A DNA stretch of 64,000 bases from Streptomyces aurantiogriseus (GTDB lineage: Bacteria; Actinomycetota; Actinomycetes; Streptomycetales; Streptomycetaceae): contig NZ_BMSX01000014.1 of NCBI RefSeq assembly GCF_014649375.1, forward strand, positions 186,001 to 250,000. The letters are read 5' to 3'. The notes beneath the pieces are model-generated. The model was not told where the DNA came from. It saw nothing but the letters and a program-made list of their open reading frames with translations, and ran no database searches. Made by a program: the position numbers and the translations under genes. Position 1 is the stretch's first letter. Each line of letters opens with the position of its first letter. Positions 62,236 through 64,000 of the stretch are shown one piece after another.

Positions 62236-63048
62236 TCAGCCGGCGGTGCGCCGGATCCGTCCGGCGTACCGCTTCTCCAGTTCCAGGTTGCTCTCGAAGC
62301 CGCCGGGCACGTTGGCGGAGACGTAGACCGGGGGGCGGTCGCCGGAGGCGAGGAGCTGGGCGGCCGTCTCGGCGACCGCCATCTGTACCAGCAGCACGCC
62401 GGTCAGCGTGGACAGGGCACAGACCGCGCCGCCGCCGGGGAGTTCGAGGAGGGCGTCGCCGCGCGGGGCCGCGTTGTCGAGGACGACGTCGGCGAGGTCG
62501 GCGAGCTTCCTGCCGCTGGGGTGGACGGCCGGCACGGTCCCGGTGTGGGCGAGGGAGGTGACGGCGAGAAGGCGGTGGCCGCGCTCCTTGGCGTGCAGGG
62601 CCATCTCGACGACGACGTTGTTGACGCCGGAGTTGGAGATGACGACGAAGAGGTCCTGGGGACGCGGGGCGGCGAGTTCGTAGAGGCGGACCGCGATGCC
62701 GGGTTCGCGTTCGAGCAGCGGGTCGTCGAGGGCGCTGGGGTGGTCGCCGCCGTAGAGGACGAGGTCGGCCATGCTGAGGCGGTTGGTGGGCACCAGTCCG
62801 CCCGCGCGGCCGGCGAGTTCGAGGACGAGGGCCTGGGAGTGGCCGGTGCCGAAGGCCTGCACCACACCGTCCGCGCGCACGCAGTCGGCGATCAGGCCGG
62901 CGGCGGCGCTCACGTCGGCGCGGGCGGACTCGGCGAGGCGGTTCAGCACGCCCAGGCTCTCGCGCGCGAAGCGGTCGGCGCTCACCGGCTCGGTCACGGC
63001 CCCGTTGGCGGACTCGTTGGCGGACTCGTTGGCGGACTCGACGGACAC
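62236..63048 (-). CDS. SIS-domain sugar-phosphate-binding protein
   Basis: A 270-residue protein whose core is one sugar-isomerase (SIS) domain: VQAFGTGHSQALVLELAGRA and VVISNSGVNNVVVEMAL are the phosphate-binding loops. The N-terminus contains a repeated ESAN motif encoded by a 12-bp triplication. I prefer the GTG at 63048 with GGGGAG 6 nt upstream; an ATG at 63087 has no ribosome site. It is divergent from a MurR/RpiR regulator. In related streptomycete loci such proteins sit with amino-sugar kinases, so an N-acetylmuramate- or glucosamine-phosphate role is plausible but unproven. Confidence 0.83.
   Translation of the reverse strand: MSVESANESANESANGAVTEPVSADRFARESLGVLNRLAESARADVSAAAGLIADCVRADGVVQAFGTGHSQALVLELAGRAGGLVPTNRLSMADLVLYGGDHPSALDDPLLEREPGIAVRLYELAAPRPQDLFVVISNSGVNNVVVEMALHAKERGHRLLAVTSLAHTGTVPAVHPSGRKLADLADVVLDNAAPRGDALLELPGGGAVCALSTLTGVLLVQMAVAETAAQLLASGDRPPVYVSANVPGGFESNLELEKRYAGRIRRTAG
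63004..63039. repeat. 12-bp triplication within SIS gene N-terminus
   Basis: Three exact copies of GTTGGCGGACTC (plus strand) encode three consecutive Glu-Ser-Ala-Asn units at the start of the SIS protein. Length is a multiple of three, so slippage changes copy number without frameshift. Confidence 0.9.
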
Positions 63049-63092
63049 CTGAGACTCCCCACTGGTGGATTGAACCACCCCATACATGGCTA

Positions 63093-63107
63093 TCAGTGAA
63101 TCACTGA
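63093..63107. promoter_or_regulatory. RpiR-type operator TCAGTGA-N-TCACTGA
   Basis: A perfect 7-1-7 palindrome between the divergent SIS and rpiR genes, 45 bp before the preferred SIS start. Another inverted repeat GGTGG-N6-CCACC is at 63064-63079. The first is a strong candidate binding site for the RpiR protein. Confidence 0.7.
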
Positions 63108-63218
63108 ACCACACGCTCGGCGTGGCGGGCAATGGCCCCAGTTCACCCGGCGATGCGTGAGGAGATCCGGTCCTGGTATTCAGGGACCACCGCCGCGGGT
63201 GGCTGTTACCTTCTCTGC

Positions 63219-64000
63219 ATGCCCTCGACCGATGTCACCACGCTGATCCGCACCGAGCTGCCCCGGCTGGCCGGCTCCCTGCGCAAGGTCGGCGAGCTGA
63301 TCCTGGAGGATCCGGCCGCCGTCACCCACTGCTCGGCCGCGGAGCTGGGCCGGCGCACCGGCACCTCGCAGGCCACCGTCACTCGGTTCTGCCGGGCCAT
63401 CGGCCTCGACTCCTACCAGCACCTGCTGATCGAGCTGGCCCACGAGCGCGGCCGTGGTGAGTCCTCGGAGTGGGGCAGCGCCGAGATCGGCCCGGACATC
63501 TCACCCGACGACAGCCTGGAGCGGGTCGTCCAGGTCGTCGGCAGCGCCGATCTGCGCGCCGTGCAGCAGACCATCGACCGGATCGACCTGGACGCGATCG
63601 AGCGCTCGGCCCAGGCCGTGGCCCGTGCCCGGCGCATCGACGTCTACGGCGTCGGCGGCAGCGGCGCGGTCGCGCAGGAGACGGAGACCCGGCTGTTCCG
63701 CATCGGCTGCGCGGTGCGGGGCTGGACCGAGGTGCACGCGGCCACCACCTCCGCCGCCCTGCTCACCCCGGCGGACGTCGCCATCGGCATCTCGCACTCG
63801 GGGGCCACCCGGGAGACCATCGAACCCTTCGAGCTGGCCAAGGAGCGCGGCGCGACCACGGTGGCGCTCACCTCCGACCCGCGCTCGCCGCTCGCCAAGG
63901 CCGCCGACATCCGGCTCATCTCGTCCTCCTCGGAGACCAGCTTCCGGACCGGCAGCATCGGCGGCCGGCACTCCGTGCTCGTCCTCATCGACTGCCTCTA
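63219..64000 (+). CDS. MurR/RpiR-family regulator (cut by window end)
   Basis: An uninterrupted frame of 260 codons from ATG 63219 runs past the last base, so the C-terminus is missing. The N-terminal RpiR helix-turn-helix covers about residues 1-77 (CSAAELGRRTGTSQATVTRF). The SIS effector domain begins near 110 with DVYGVGGSGAVAQET and IGISHSGATRETIEP. Members sense sugar phosphates such as MurNAc-6-P. It is divergent from the SIS-protein gene, which it probably regulates through the palindrome at 63093-63107. Confidence 0.88.
   Translation, partial: MPSTDVTTLIRTELPRLAGSLRKVGELILEDPAAVTHCSAAELGRRTGTSQATVTRFCRAIGLDSYQHLLIELAHERGRGESSEWGSAEIGPDISPDDSLERVVQVVGSADLRAVQQTIDRIDLDAIERSAQAVARARRIDVYGVGGSGAVAQETETRLFRIGCAVRGWTEVHAATTSAALLTPADVAIGISHSGATRETIEPFELAKERGATTVALTSDPRSPLAKAADIRLISSSSETSFRTGSIGGRHSVLVLIDCL

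Overview
This window is about 64 kb of high-GC actinomycete DNA, most likely from a Streptomyces chromosome. The evidence is strongly GC-biased third codon positions, frequent GTG starts, ATGA/GTGA gene overlaps, a mycothiol-dependent isomerase, many secreted glycoside hydrolases under LacI regulators, and PaaX/IclR/MarR regulators next to catabolic operons. No rRNA, tRNA, CRISPR array, transposase or replication origin was recognised.

Layout. (1) 1-3.6 kb, minus strand: an ebo-type 'metabolite traffic' cluster (UbiA prenyltransferase, TIM-barrel isomerase, EboA, TatD hydrolase, and EboE cut by the window edge). (2) 3.8-7.3 kb: a coiled-coil protein and an unusual three-domain protein, methyltransferase-Nudix-isoaspartyl methyltransferase. 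(3) 7.4-16.1 kb, minus strand: a tightly overlapping operon that reads as salicylate -> salicylyl-AMP -> salicylyl-CoA -> gentisyl-CoA -> gentisate -> maleylpyruvate -> fumarylpyruvate -> fumarate + pyruvate, with a divergent PaaX regulator. (4) 17.1-24.1 kb: an IclR regulator and a gamma-resorcylate operon (decarboxylase, resorcinol hydroxylase, MFS transporter, maleylacetate reductase, hydroxyquinol dioxygenase). (5) 24.1-35.1 kb: a sugar ABC transporter with an MGH1-like glycosidase, a LacI regulator with four matching operators, and two secreted clan GH-A hydrolases. (6) 35.3-43.5 kb: an SDR gene with a frameshift, an ABC exporter and MarR regulator sharing an operator sequence, a PAS-PP2C phosphatase, AraC/VOC, a DUF2071 protein and a cytochrome P450 remnant. 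(7) 43.6-55.5 kb: a PGRP-type amidase, GH78 rhamnosidase and GH43 enzyme among broken genes (histidine kinase remnant, two damaged LacI genes, a frameshifted and truncated GH5 gene joined to the tail of an ABC permease). (8) 55.5-62.1 kb: a CarboxypepD-YceI protein and a second hydroxyquinol pathway of the RolHDM (resorcinol) type with a divergent NtrC/Fis-like activator. (9) 62.2-64 kb: a SIS-domain protein and a divergent MurR/RpiR regulator cut by the window edge.

The two aromatic regions are the most coherent story. Three separate ring-cleavage routes (gentisate, and hydroxyquinol twice) each have their own regulator from a different family, and candidate binding palindromes or repeats can be read directly in the divergent intergenic regions. 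The stretch from 35 to 55.5 kb contrasts with this: six independent gene lesions in 20 kb suggest ongoing gene loss or, for the single-base cases, possible sequence errors.

Functions are assigned from motifs and from remembered family resemblance. No similarity search was run.
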